Below, one piece after another: positions 1-11,624 of a stretch of DNA of 64,000 bases. Source of the stretch: Silene latifolia (Eukaryota > Streptophyta > Magnoliopsida > Caryophyllales > Caryophyllaceae); the NCBI RefSeq assembly GCF_048544455.1, contig NC_133529.1, positions 54,679,401 through 54,743,400 on the forward strand. Direction: 5' to 3'. Numbering within the stretch: the first letter of the stretch is position 1; each line of letters begins with the position of its first letter. Under the pieces are notes generated by a model. That model saw only the letters and a list, made by a program, of their open reading frames with translations. It did not search any database and was not told the origin of the DNA. The position numbers were made by a program, and so were the translations under genes.

Positions 1-1338
1 TTTCATTATTCATATGAGGAGGATGGGCTTACATGTCAAGGAGGATGTGGTGTATTTTGTTGTTGCGGTTTGTGTATCTATGTGTTGTTAGGAGTTGCAT
101 TTAGTTTATATGACATATTAGTTGGTAGAATCATATGCATTAGGATGTATATATGATAGTTGCATCATGGCATGTAGTTGCATGTTAGAAAACTTTTGAG
201 AAACCGTCTATTTGGGAAGCTTGACAAGTGTATATAGGCCCTAGTAGATGCTTTTTCTTCTTAAGACTTTGCTTGCTAGAATACTTGTAAAACACCCTAG
301 GATGTGTCATGCTAGTATCCTTTGACCCATGGATTAAGGCCTAGTCAAGAGTACCTTGTGGTGTGATAACTCCTTGGCTACCGTTTATTCCAAGGTGACC
401 CTTGAAACCATGCATCCATCCATCGTTCATCCATGTTCTACCACATTTTTGTCAACAAAAGGGAATGGGCACAAAAAGAAATCAATTTGAGTTCAATGAA
501 ATGAAAAGTGAAAGAAAGTTTGCAAAAAAAAAAATGCATCAAATGAAAAGAGGAGCAAAAATAGAACTCCTAAAGCTTCAAATATAAGCCACCCTCACTA
601 CATATGGGGTGACTTTGAAAATGTTCAAAAAGAAAATGCAAAAAGTTGAAAGTTGTCAAGTGTTTAAATGCCAAAAATCAAAAAGAAATGGCAAGAAAGT
701 GTTCTCAAATGTCAAATGCCACAAGAAATTGGGGGGAAAAACAAAAACAAAAGCAAACTCCCAAAGTGAAACTCAAATATCTATTGATCCCTTTATCCAT
801 CGTATCCATTTTTGTGCATGGTAGAGAGGGGACGACCCTTCTTCTTGTCTAGGCAAGAGGGGGAATTCCGCGATCCTCCAGTGTTTCTAACACCATAGGG
901 AGTCTACTCTTGACAAAAGCATTTAACGATTGAGGACAAAGGTACCCTAGCCTGACACAACTTGGAGGTGATTTATTGGTATCCTTCTAGGCTTAGAAGT
1001 TTGAAGAAATTGCGTCTATGAAGGAGTGTGTACCCTTGAATTGCTTCCCTTGTAGATAATTTCCGCCACTTAGATGAGGAAAGTGGCTATTCTTTTGTAG
1101 ATGCATCCATTACTTGTTTTGTGTGCTTTAATGCTTGGATGTGTCGCCATTTTGGCAAGCCCCACCTTGCCTTGCAAGAAGGCATCCTACCTCATGGTTG
1201 TCTTGTTGTGAGTTGAAGGGGCGGAGTGAGACCCGCTAATTGTCTCATATCGGCTATGTTATTAGGATAGTTTAAATAAAGGTCTAGTTTTTGTCACCTC
1301 TTTACTCGGGACGAGTAAAGGTTCGGTTTGGGGATATT
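1..1338 (+). mobile_element. 3' internal region of a family-A Athila-like element (truncated by window start)
   Basis: This stretch is non-coding and matches, in reverse complement, the region just inside the 3' LTR of element A (8166-9480) and a similar region of element B (13345-14640). It ends in the purine-rich tract GGTTTGGGGA, about 5 bases before the LTR start at 1339, as expected for a polypurine tract. Short ORFs at 402-852 have no recognisable domain and lie in sequence that is non-coding in the other copies. The left part of the element is outside the window. Confidence 0.8.
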
Positions 1339-3003
1339 TGATGTGAACATTATTTGCGCACATTTAGTCCCCTAATTGAACCTATTTTGCATACTTTTAT
1401 AACATTTCATGACCATTTTATCCGTCAAATCCTTCCTATTTGCTTTCCTAGTGCATTTTATATGTTTTGTAGGAAAGGAGATAATAAGGCGGAAATTCCC
1501 GTCTTTCGTGCATATTTGGAAGCTTGTTGACGATATTTGATGGACTAAGTATGAAGAGGAGGCAAGAATGATGACCAAGGAAGAAGAAATAAAGAGTATA
1601 TAGAGGCATCTTAGGCTTAGAAGCAAAAAGAAAGGGAATAGCAGCTCAACCCACGCGGGTCAAGACTATCTGGAGCAGGATACTGATGAACCCGCTCGGG
1701 TCAATTTCAACCCGCTCGGGTTGAAGCTCTGGACGCTTGTTTTCAGCTCGGGACGAGCGTATTCCTGGACAGAAAATCTTCCCTTGCTACGTGAACCATG
1801 ATCCGCGCGTATTTCTTGAGAGACTAGCAAAAAGAGACCGGAGTCTCTCTTTTGAGACCGGCGATTCCTTACCAACAATTAGCATTGTTAAATTACTATT
1901 TTACCCTTGCATAACCTAATGATGCTCTACTATATATACCCCATTTGTAATAATCAAACCATCAAGTTTTCATTAGGTTAAATCAATCCTTCCTTAGATT
2001 AGATTAGGAGTAGATTAGAATAGATTACTCTCTAATCTTTCCACAAATTACACATTAATCTTTCCTTAATCATTGTTCAAGTTTATTATTGAGTAATTCA
2101 AATTTATTATTGGGTAATTAGAAGATTATTGGATTTATTGGGAGATTAACAACCTTCCATCAATCATCAAGTTCTTCTATTATTCTTTGCATTATTATTT
2201 TGGAATCTCCATAGGTATAATTCTCTTAATCCTTGTTTTAATTATTTTTAATCTTTCTTACTTGTTCATCATGTTTGACTTTGTTAGTATGATTGACAAC
2301 CTTATTAACATGTTAAACTTGATCATGAGTGAGTAGTTACTTAGCTAGGGTTAATGGGTAATTAGGGGAAACAAACATGGGGAATGATTCATGCTTAATC
2401 TAATATGATTCCATAATTAATTTGCTTGCTTGTTGTGATTTCAACTTATGCACATGTTATGTTTGATGAAATGCTAAGCCTATGAATCCTTGCATTTACA
2501 ACCATCTCTTATCTTTTCAATGAGACTTGTAAGACATAAACCAACTCGAGTCTCATTAGACCATGCATATAGTTGGATGGGGAGGATTAAGTCGACTTGT
2601 AGGTGTTGTACAATCTAATCGATTCGGCTCCGGGACCCAAACCTTCCTAGGATTGTAAGAAATAAACCAACTCGATCCATCACAACAATAATTGCTTGCA
2701 TCTAGTAGGAAACATGTTTGTATGATTAACTCCCATGAATTCCCTATGACCCCATGATATCCTAGCATTTTTAGTCATTTGTTTACATTTCTTAATTTTG
2801 TTGCTTGTTTACTTCCCATTGCTTCTATTAGATTAGAATCATCTACCCATTACAATTGTGACAACCCGAAGCATAACCATAATTAGATTGAATAATTTGA
2901 ATACCACCGTCCCATGGATCGACCTCGACTTACCACTAACTAGTTATTTGTTGAGTATTATAAATGTGTTTGATTGGATGTGACCCGACGACATCACCCA
3001 TCA
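1339..3003 (+). repeat. Family-A LTR, shared by 3'- and 5'-type internal sequences
   Basis: The LTR begins TGATGTGAAC and ends CCCATCA. It is preceded by a polypurine tract and followed, after AAA, by a primer-binding site, so it is flanked by internal sequence on both sides. Length is 1665 bp against 1594 and 1595 bp for the two LTRs of element A. A TATATATA box lies at 1931-1938, with a cluster of GAGCG-core palindromic motifs at about 1645-1775 immediately upstream. This layout (internal-LTR-internal) is expected from unequal recombination between LTRs. Confidence 0.85.
1645..1775 (+). promoter_or_regulatory. GAGCG-core motif array in LTR U3, upstream of TATA
   Basis: Near-palindromic units such as AACCCGCTCGGGTTG and GGGACGAGCG recur here in both orientations, about 150-280 bp upstream of the TATA box at 1931. 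Equivalent arrays sit at the same position in every other Athila-like LTR of the window (7690-7862, 12796-13070, 30915-31180, 43432-43606). Position in U3 suggests an enhancer; that role is inferred. Confidence 0.6.
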
Positions 3004-3006
3004 AAA

Positions 3007-3024
3007 TGGCGCCGTTGCCGGGGA
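3007..3024 (+). other. Primer-binding site, tRNA-Asp type
   Basis: TGGCGCCGTTGCCGGGGA begins three bases after the LTR. It is complementary to the 3' end of plant tRNA-Asp(GTC), the primer known for Athila-lineage Ty3/gypsy elements. Confidence 0.9.
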
Positions 3025-3064
3025 CGGTGTTGTTTATTTGAATTGTTCTTTTGTCTAGTTTTAG

Positions 3065-4147
3065 TTGTGCTTCTTTTTCTTGAGTTTTATTGTACTTGTT
3101 CTATTTCATATGTTTATCATGTCTACATTCAATTTTTGGCAATATGAAAATAAATCATTTGATAAATATGTTGCTAGATTTGAAGATTATATGACTCATG
3201 CTTGGCATCATGGTTTTACTCTTTCAAATTATGAAGCATGTTGTGTTGTTTATAATGGCATGAACCTTGAGACCCGCAACTTGGCATTTCACTTGAGTGG
3301 TGGTAGGATATGCGAGATGAGTTGTGAGGAATTTTGGGAATTTGTTGAGTTCATGACCATTCATTGTCTCAAGCAAACTATACATGACATATTTGAAAGT
3401 GCCAAGGAAGGTATGGAAGCGATAAAAGCCACATTTCAAAACTTCATTGAGGAAAACTATGAAAATGAGATTTGTGAGGATGAGAAATCTTCCTATAACC
3501 TTGAGCCAATCCACTTTGCCCACAAAATTACCCCACCTTGGGAAGATGGAGTGCTAGATGAGGAGAGTGATGATGAGGAGGAGTACATTCTTGATTGTGA
3601 AACTAATACTTGGATGCCGTCATCCTACTCCTCTTGTGTTTCAATGAAATCAACCTCCATGGAATTTGATGTTAATGGGCAAAGTGAGAATGATATGGAT
3701 GTGAGCTTGAGTGAAAACTCACCCTTTGAGGATGACATATTTGAGGGAGACAATTGTGTTGAGCTTGGTGAGCCTTGCTATGACAACCCCTTTGATAATG
3801 GACCTTGTTGGGATGAGGAATATGATGAGGACATTTGGGAACCCCAAATAGACACCCTTGAAATCACCTTAGATGATAATGAGAGTACTTGCATTGAATA
3901 TGGTGATTTTGACTATTTGGAGGATGCGTTGAGTGAATTGCCAACCAACTACCCATTTCATGTTCCTTCCATCCATCATTTCTCTTATAATTTTTGTCAT
4001 AATGTTCTTGACATGCTTGTTCGGTCTTTTACTTGGGCATTTTTCAATTACATAATCTTGTGTTGCTATGCATGCCTAGTCATGTCCCACTCCCAAGAAT
4101 TTGACCGACTTCTATGTGGTTTGAGTGCTAGTGATGATTTTCCATGA
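3065..4147 (+). CDS. Gag-derived acidic protein with C-terminal hydrophobic segment (family A ORFa)
   Basis: An intact 360-codon ORF starts about 40 bp after the primer-binding site, the usual place for gag. Residues roughly 25-100 match the retrotransposon gag pattern: ESF-x5-RF (here KSFDKYVARF), then HHGF, YNGMN, TRN, GG and a CEEFWEFVEFM segment, corresponding to the HHG..YNGL..TR motifs in gag of element B and of Athila generally. Then follows a long Asp/Glu-rich stretch (about residues 150-290) and a hydrophobic C-terminal segment rich in Phe/Ile/Cys (about 315-345), possibly membrane-spanning. There is no CCHC zinc knuckle, protease or reverse transcriptase. The start may instead be the internal Met near residue 19 (MSTFNFWQYE). 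The element A copy (41555-42253, -) has the same protein broken by a stop. It is a minimal gag derivative; function unknown. Confidence 0.75.
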   Translation: MCFFFLSFIVLVLFHMFIMSTFNFWQYENKSFDKYVARFEDYMTHAWHHGFTLSNYEACCVVYNGMNLETRNLAFHLSGGRICEMSCEEFWEFVEFMTIHCLKQTIHDIFESAKEGMEAIKATFQNFIEENYENEICEDEKSSYNLEPIHFAHKITPPWEDGVLDEESDDEEEYILDCETNTWMPSSYSSCVSMKSTSMEFDVNGQSENDMDVSLSENSPFEDDIFEGDNCVELGEPCYDNPFDNGPCWDEEYDEDIWEPQIDTLEITLDDNESTCIEYGDFDYLEDALSELPTNYPFHVPSIHHFSYNFCHNVLDMLVRSFTWAFFNYIILCCYACLVMSHSQEFDRLLCGLSASDDFP

Positions 4148-4926
4148 AATTGTTAATTGATAATCTTTGGTTTGATGGAGTCCCTTAAAAACCATTAATT
4201 TGTATATATGCATTTAGTGTGGTTTTGCATTTATTTAATTGCATGAGAGATGAAAGGGAGGGATCTCATATTTTAATTGAGTTTTTGAAGGAAATTAATG
4301 AAAATGAGAAGATGAGAAATGTAAAGAAATGAAGAAAATGGAAAATTTGGGCTTATGAGTAAGTGTGTTATCAAGAGAAAGGTGTTGGGCCAAAATTTCA
4401 AAAAAGATGCGCATCCCGAGACAAATCCGAGCGGATTGAAGGACAAGAAAAGAAAGAAAAGTTCCTGCCCAAGAATCCGAGCGGATTTGAAGAAAGACGC
4501 CCGTCTTTGCTGCCAACCCGAGCTGGTTGAAATTATCTGGAGCGGGTTCTAAGCCAACCCGAGCGGGTCAGATCTGTCCCGAGCGGGTCCACCCTCTGAA
4601 TGCTGAATTTTCCCAGAATCACGGGCAGAATAATACTACCCCACCCGTGTTCAGCCTTTGACCCGTGAAATGCTTTGTTTTTCAGCCATAAAATTCACTC
4701 TACACTCAAAGCTCACCTACCATCTTCATCTTCTACCTTCAAACTCAACCTCAACTCACAAAACTCACCCAAATAACCATAAAATCCAACCAAATCACCA
4801 TCTAATTACTCTAAAAATCATTCTAATCCATTTCTACACAATAGAAACCAACTTTCCAACCTTCTATTTGCTCAAAATCACCCATTTTCATCATTTCAAA
4901 AATTGGAGCTCCAAAAATCCGTGAGC
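4148..4926 (+). mobile_element. Family-A spacer upstream of (missing) ORF1
   Basis: Non-coding sequence collinear with element A 40172-41150 in reverse complement. A second GAGCG-core array occupies about 4405-4600 (for example AATCCGAGCGGATT, AACCCGAGCGGGTC). In element A this spacer leads into ORF1; here it is cut at about 4926 by the copia fragment. ORFs at 4355-4924 are not conserved coding frames. Confidence 0.7.
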
Positions 4927-6274
4927 AACACCTTGCATTGAGTGGGAGATAGTAATAGGACAAGAGAATTGGTGACGCACACTTGTCGAGGACAAGTGGG
5001 AGATTGTTGGAATAAGTGTCCTCCGACAATAATGCGATCACAACTGTTGATCATGATGATCACATGTTTAAATCTCATATTTAAGAATACATGTGGAAAG
5101 TAACATTTCTGATCAATGGTCCACACATATCGGTAATGATTGGCTGACTAGAGTTTGACATTACTGTCGTACGACGGTGGTGATCAGTTGATCCCGTAAG
5201 GTCATACCTATAGGATGATACTCTTAATTCAATATTTAATTGATCGTATGACGATACGAGTTAATTAAATTACGTAAATTGACGGACGATTTTGGAAGTA
5301 ATATTTACGTGTCTCATTGTAATTTGATTAAATAAGATGCGGTCTAAGTGATCGAATTGTTCTATTACTTAGATGAAATTATTGTTTACGGAAACAATTG
5401 GAACTGAATGAATAATTTATTATAAATACAAGACGTTGTGATTTATAATTAATAAACCGTTTTGGTACAAGTAATTACGAATTACTAAGTCGATTTTGTA
5501 CATGACGTATTTTTATTAATACGTTGATTTTTAATATGTTAAAAATACATGACAATTTCACATGACTAGTAACATGTGATAATTGACAAATGACAAAATA
5601 TAAAATGGACCTCCCATTTTATGTAAGTGCCGAAAAATGGAGGGAGTATAATGTTTAAATTGTGTTAAATAATTAAGTGGAAAGCATAATGATTATAACT
5701 AGCTTGTAGCCATGCAAACCTAGTTTTTCTTGAGAAGAATTACAAGCTCATGCATTGGCTCTACTCTCCCCATGCCAACCGGTTTTCAAAGGGCCATTAT
5801 AGAGGTATTTTCTCTCTAATAATTCATTCCCTACTTTACATTATAATTCTAGTGTAAGAAAGATAATTAACTCTCTACATCTTATGAAAAATTAGAGAGA
5901 TAAAATCTCCAAAATCCTTCCTTTCTATACCGAAATAATAGAGATCAAAACAATAGTTTTTGGGTCATTTTAGTAAGATTATAATTATTCTAGATCAAAT
6001 AATAATAATCTTTTAAGGGTCATCTTGGGTATATGCTTTAAAGAGGGATTCTATCTTTGAATCCTTGTTCTTCCATTTGTAAGGAAAGCTCAAGAACAAG
6101 TAAGAAGGAGATCTTGCTTGTGCCCTTTAATCCGAAACTCCCATAGTAAGAAAGACGATTTCTACTCTACTTCTATTTTAGTTTGCATGCATAAGATCTA
6201 GTTTTAATTTTATGACTAAATTAAAATGTAACATATATGAATATGTTGAATAATGAGATTAATAATTTCTAACA
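4927..6274 (+). mobile_element. Truncated Ty1/copia: 3' internal end plus LTR (5005-6274)
   Basis: About 78 bp of internal sequence ends in GACAAGTGGGAGAT, a typical copia polypurine tract, followed by an LTR from TGTTGG (5005) to CTAACA (6274), 1270 bp. The internal stub and parts of the LTR (for example the block near 5195 with CACACCTATAGGATA-like sequence) resemble copia H at 26840-27200. No primer-binding site follows the LTR, so it is a 3' LTR; the body and 5' LTR are missing. It joins the family-A fragment directly at about 4926. Confidence 0.75.
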
Positions 6275-6566
6275 GGAAGGTGAATGCACTGCATAGGGTG
6301 GGAAGGGATATAATTGATGGTGAATTATGAAGGCTATTGTAGTCGTCAAAATGGCGACTGTGAAAATCCACACATTAAATGAAAATGGCGACTGATTTTA
6401 TAGTCGGGCGACTGAAATCAGTCACCAATTTTGGTGTATTCTTGTAATCTTGTTGTGTTATGGTGTTAGTGAGTACATGATATTGATTACTTGTATCGCC
6501 ATATAAAATATTCACATGCATCATGTACACCTCACATAATGGAGAGTAATGTATATGAATCACAAT
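6275..6566. other. Unassigned flank of element A
   Basis: No gene is visible. The stretch has several CGACT / AGTCG(C) words in both orientations around 6340-6425, including GACTGATTT and AAATCAGTC arms, perhaps a remnant of a small DNA transposon. It forms the left flank of element A and ends in the TSD ATATG (6567-6571). Confidence 0.4.
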
Positions 6567-6571
6567 ATATG

Positions 6572-8165
6572 TGATGGAGCGGGTCATTGTCCTCCATCAA
6601 ACACATTTATACCCAACTACTAGCATAGCAAGCAAGTCGGGGTCGATCCATGGGACGGAGGTATTCAAATTGTTCAATCTAATCGTAGTTGTGTTAAGGG
6701 TTGTCACAATTTGGGTTGAGATGAGATGTAATCTAAGCTAATCAACAAGATGAATGTAAATTAAGTAAAGCAATTAAAGAGGTTTGTAAACAATTGATTA
6801 AAAGCACTAGGGTGTCATGGGTTCATAGGGGGTTTCATGGAAATAGATCATACAAACATGTTCTCAATTAGAAGCAAGTACTTATTGTTGTGAAGGGATC
6901 GAGTTAGTGTATATCTTACAATCCCTAGAAAGATTTAGGTCCCGGAGCCGAGTTGTCTAGACTGTACAACACCTACAAGTCGACTTAGTCTCCCCCTATT
7001 CAACTCTATGCATGGTCTAACAAGGCTCGAGTTGGTTTATGGCTTACAAGCCTCATTGAAAAGATAAGAGATGGGTTAAAAAGGCAAGGTTTCATAGTAT
7101 AGCATTTCATCAAACATAACATGTGCATAGGTTGAAAGCACAACAAGCAATCAATTTAATTATGAGAACATATTAGATTAAGCATAGATCAATCCCCATG
7201 TTTATTTCCCCTAATTCCCCATTAACCCTATCTAAAGGACTACTCACTCATGATCAAGGTTGACATGCTAATAAGGATGTCAATCATACTAACAAAGCAA
7301 AACATGATGAATAAATGATGTGATTAACAATAATTAAGCAAGGGTAAAGAGATTATACCTACTTGAGATGATCCAAATAATAAAGCAAAGAATAATAGAA
7401 TAAAACTTGATTGATTGATGAAGAGTTGTCAATTCTCTAATAATAACCCAATAATCTTTAATTACCCAATAATAAACTTGAACAATGATTAAGGAAAGAT
7501 TAATATGTAATATTGTGGAATGATTGAGATTAATCTATTCTAATCTACTCCTAATGAAGGCTCCATCTAATCTAAAGAAGCTTAATCTCTTGATTATTAC
7601 AAATGGAGTATATATAGTGGTACATCATTAGGTTAAGCAAGGGTAGATTAGTAAATAACAATGCTTAAGTGTTGAATAGAGTTTCGCAAGTCCCGAGGGA
7701 CATGCGCGTTCTAGCTTGCAAAGAAAAGCTTCCTGTAAAACAATCCGCTCGTCCCGAGTGAAAAACGCGCATCCTGAGCCTCAACCCGAGCAGGTTGAGA
7801 ATGTCCTGAGCGGGTCGAGCTGTAAATCGCTCTACCTGAGCTTGACCCGAGCGGGTTGAGCTGTTGTTTCCCTTTTTCTTACTTTTAAGCCTATGATCCT
7901 TCTATATACTCTTTATTCCTACATCCTTGGTCATCATTCTTGCCTCCTCTTCATACTAGTCCATCCAATATCGTCAACAAGTTTTCGAATATGCGCGAGA
8001 GACGAGAATTCCGCCTCATTATCTCCTTTCCTATAAGACATATAAAATACAATAGGAAAGCAAAATAGAATGGATTTGACGGATAAAATGGCCATGAAAT
8101 GTTATATTAGTATGAAAAATAGGTTCAATTAGGGGACTAAATGTGCGCAATTAAGAGTCACATGA
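6572..8165 (-). repeat. Element A 3' LTR
   Basis: 1594 bp, ending on the plus strand in CACATGA (expected CACATCA, one change). The minus-strand TATA box is at 7606-7618 and the GAGCG-core array at 7690-7862 lies upstream of it. Against the 5' LTR the first 100 bp show about six differences by eye, an older insertion than copia H. Confidence 0.88.
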
Positions 8166-9904
8166 AACATCCCCAAACCGAAATTTTACTCGTCCCGAGT
8201 AAAGAGGTGACTAAAACTATAACCTTTATTTATACTAATCTAATAATATAGCCGATGTGAGACAATTAGCGGGTCTCACTCTGCCCCTTTAACTCACAAT
8301 AAGACAAACATGAGGTAAGATGCCTTCTTGCAAGGCAAGGTGGGGCTTGCCACAATGGCGATACATCCAAGCATTAAGCACACAAAATAAGTAATGGATG
8401 CATCTACAAAATAATAGCCACTTTTCTCATTTAAGTGGCGGAAATCATCTAAGCGGGAAGCAATTCAAGGGTACACACTCCATTATAGATATTATTTCTC
8501 CAACCTACTAAGTCTAAAAGGATACCAACAAATCACCTCTAAGTTGTGTTAAACTAGGTTACCTTTGTCGACAATCGCTAAATGCTTTCATCAAGAATAG
8601 ACTCCTTATGGTGTTAGAAACACTATAGGATCGCGGAATTCCCCCTCTTGCCTAGACAAGAAGACGGGTCGTCCCCTTTTCACCATGCAACAAAATAAGA
8701 TCAATGGATGAAAGGGATCAAGATGTTTTGAGTTTCACATTTGTAGTTTGCTTTTTGATTTGATTTCCCCCCCCCCAATTTCTTATGGTATTTGACATTT
8801 GAAGAACATTTCTTGCCATTTTTGATGATTGGCATTTTGATACTTTGGCCATTCTTTTCAATATTGCATTTTTGAACATTTTTTCAAAGTCACCCCTATT
8901 TGTAACGAGGGTGCTTTTATTGAAGTATAGGAGTTTATTTTGGTACTCCTCTTTTCTTTGATGCAATTGCAAACTTTTGACATTGATAACTTGAACTCAA
9001 TTTGATGTTTTTGTGCCCATTCCGTTTTTGTTGACAAAATATGATGATGGAAGTGTAAGAACGGTTGCATGGCTTCAAAGGTCACCTGAAATAAACGGTA
9101 GCCAAGAAGTTATCACACCACAAGGTACTCTTGACTAGGCCTTAGTCCATGGGTCAAAAGATACTAGTATGACACATCCTAGGGTGTCTTGAGGGTATTC
9201 TAGCAAACAAAGTTTCAAGGAGCAAAATTATCTACAAGGGCCTTATATAAACTTGTCAAGCTTCCCAAATAAGCATTTTCACAAAATTTTTCTAAAATGC
9301 AACTACATGTCATGATGCAACTAACATATATACAACTCTAATGCATATGCTTCTATCAACTATTATGCCACATAAACTAAATGCAAACTCCTAATAACAC
9401 ATAGATACACAAACCGCAACAACAAAATACACCACATCCTCCTTGACATGTAAGCCCATTCTCCTCATATGAATAATGAAAATAAATGAAAGGGAAATAG
9501 AGATTAGAGCGATCATACCAAGCGGTCTTCACATTTCCTTGACAATGCTTCAAATGTAGTGTTGTATCAATGTGAGAAGAGGACAAAAACACAAGTACAT
9601 ATAATTCTACACTACTAAATTAAAGAACATGTTTTTTGGTTTTTGAAATTTTCAAATTTTTATGGATTTTGTTTTTATGAAAATAAAGAACATATTTTTG
9701 GGAGTTTTCAAAAATTTTCAAATTTTTATGCATTTTTGGAATATAAATTCCCATCCCCCACTTTATTTTGGACATTGTCCTCAATGTACATGTAGGAGAA
9801 GGAATGAAAAAGAAATACATGTTTTTTGGATTTTTAAAGTTTTATGGAAATTGAAGTACAAATGCAATGATATGATATGAATGAATGCTTGCTCTAACTA
9901 AATG
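8166..9904 (-). mobile_element. Element A 3' non-coding region
   Basis: Between ORF1 and the 3' LTR; homologous to 1-1338 and to 13345-14700. It includes a C9 homopolymer (8768 region), poly-A/T-rich stretches and no conserved frame; the short ORFs here are not shared between copies. Confidence 0.7.
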
Positions 9905-10932
9905 CAATTCTATATGACATATATAACAAATGAATGCAATCTAAACTATACTAGATGATGCATGTTCTCACCTATGATCAAACCTCCCCAAATCGATTTA
10001 AGCACTATTTCTAGTGTAGAAAAAAATAGGTTTGGTCATTAGTGATTATGCATGCATGCAAGTCTATATGCAACTAACTGCATGAATCATGTGAGATATA
10101 TATTATAATACAAACTAATCTAATCATATGAGATATATTACAATGCAACTATACTATATGAGCTAACTAATGTAAATGCAATGTGAAATATAATACAAGT
10201 GCAAGTGAGGTGTAAACTAAATGCAAGATAATTTAAAATGCAATGCAACTATACATAAGAGATAGGGAAAGAAAGGGTCTTACAATCACGATCTCAAACA
10301 AAGCCTCCATCATCAAGGCTATCATCAACTTCACTTTCTTCTTCTTCCTCTCCTCCTCTTTGATCATTGTCTTGGTTTGGGAACACAAGGTGAGGTTGCA
10401 CCCAAGAAGTCCTAGGACCAATTCTATATGACATATATAACAAATGAATGCAATCTAAACTATACTAGATGATGCATGTTCTCACCTATGATCAAACCTC
10501 CCCAAATCGATTTAAGCACTATTTCTAGTGTAGAAAAAAATAGGTTTGGTCATTAGTGATTATGCATGCATGCAAGTCTATATGCAACTAACTGCATGAA
10601 TCATGTGAGATATATATTATAATACAAACTAATCTAATCATATGAGATATATTACAATGCAACTATACTATATGAGCTAACTAATGTAAATGCAATGTGA
10701 AATATAATACAAGTGCAAGTGAGGTGTAAACTAAATGCAAGATAATTTAAAATGCAATGCAACTATACATAAGAGATAGGGAAAGAAAGGGTCTTACAAT
10801 CACGATCTCAAACAAAGCCTCCATCATCAAGGCTATCATCAACTTCACTTTCTTCTTCTTCCTCTCCTCCTCTTTGATCATTGTCTTGGTTTGGGAACAC
10901 AAGGTGATGTTGCACCCAAGAAGTCCTAGGAC
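9905..10932. repeat. 514-bp direct tandem duplication in element A
   Basis: 9905-10418 and 10419-10932 are nearly identical direct copies; I see one clear change (GTGAGGTTGC versus GTGATGTTGC). The unit spans the 3' end of ORF1, its stop and following 3' non-coding sequence. Only the right copy is connected to the ORF1 body. Confidence 0.9.
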
Positions 10933-11619
10933 CATTAGGACCAATAAACCCTTGTTGCGCCATATGGTAGTATTGAGGATAAAGGGCCAAATAGTTGTCT
11001 TCTTGCCCTTGGTGGATCCTAAAATCCATGTTGCTCATCATACCCATCAAGATATCCATGGCCGATGGCGGGGTGCCGGGAGGAGGAGGAGGAGGTGAGT
11101 AGGGTCGGTAGACATGGGGGTATGGAGGTATCTCCGCATAAGAGGGCCAAACACCATGAAGGAACGGTGGAAATCCAAGGCTTGGACCTTGGGATGGTGA
11201 TGGTGCATGGGAAGGAGTAGAAGGTGCCTCCTCACGTCTCCTAGATGGTGGAGCCACAATCCTCTCAATGGGGAGGAGGTAGCTCGGCATAGGTGCAAGG
11301 TAGCTCGACCTAGGCATAGTAGGAGGAAGGTCCCAACAAAGAAGGGTGAATGTAGTGCTCCCCTTGGTGAACCAATCAATGCTTCCCGAATCATTATACT
11401 TGCACCATTTGTGATGCCTAAAGATAGCCTTCTCATCAATCAAAGTGTCTCCGGGTAGAGCTACATACCTCTCATCATCATTTAACCCGGACATAATACA
11501 TTGGCCATCCTAGTCACAAGACCACCCATCACAATTCCCTTTGACTTTGTCGTACCCTTTGCTAGATTTCGAAACCGGACAAATAATTCAAGTGCGGGAT
11601 TAAAGTTGTACTTTGGCAG
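10808..11619 (-). pseudogene. Athila ORF1 (env-position protein), C-terminal part, element A
   Basis: The open frame 10808-11494 encodes a C-terminal region rich in Pro/Ser/Tyr with a highly acidic end (EEEEESEVDD), like the end of ORF1 of element B. The preceding 11495-11619 belongs to the same protein but is one base out of frame, so a frameshift lies near 11490. Element B inserted at ACCTT (11620-11624) and separates this part from the N-terminal part at 31466-32129. ORF1 sits between gag and the 3' LTR, where Athila elements carry their env-like gene; its biochemical role is unknown. Confidence 0.7.
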
Positions 11620-11624
11620 ACCTT

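Noticed and set aside
10757..11098. Plus-strand 113-codon ORF
   Set aside because: Antisense to the acidic C-terminus of ORF1; its first part is repeated at 10243 only because of the tandem duplication.
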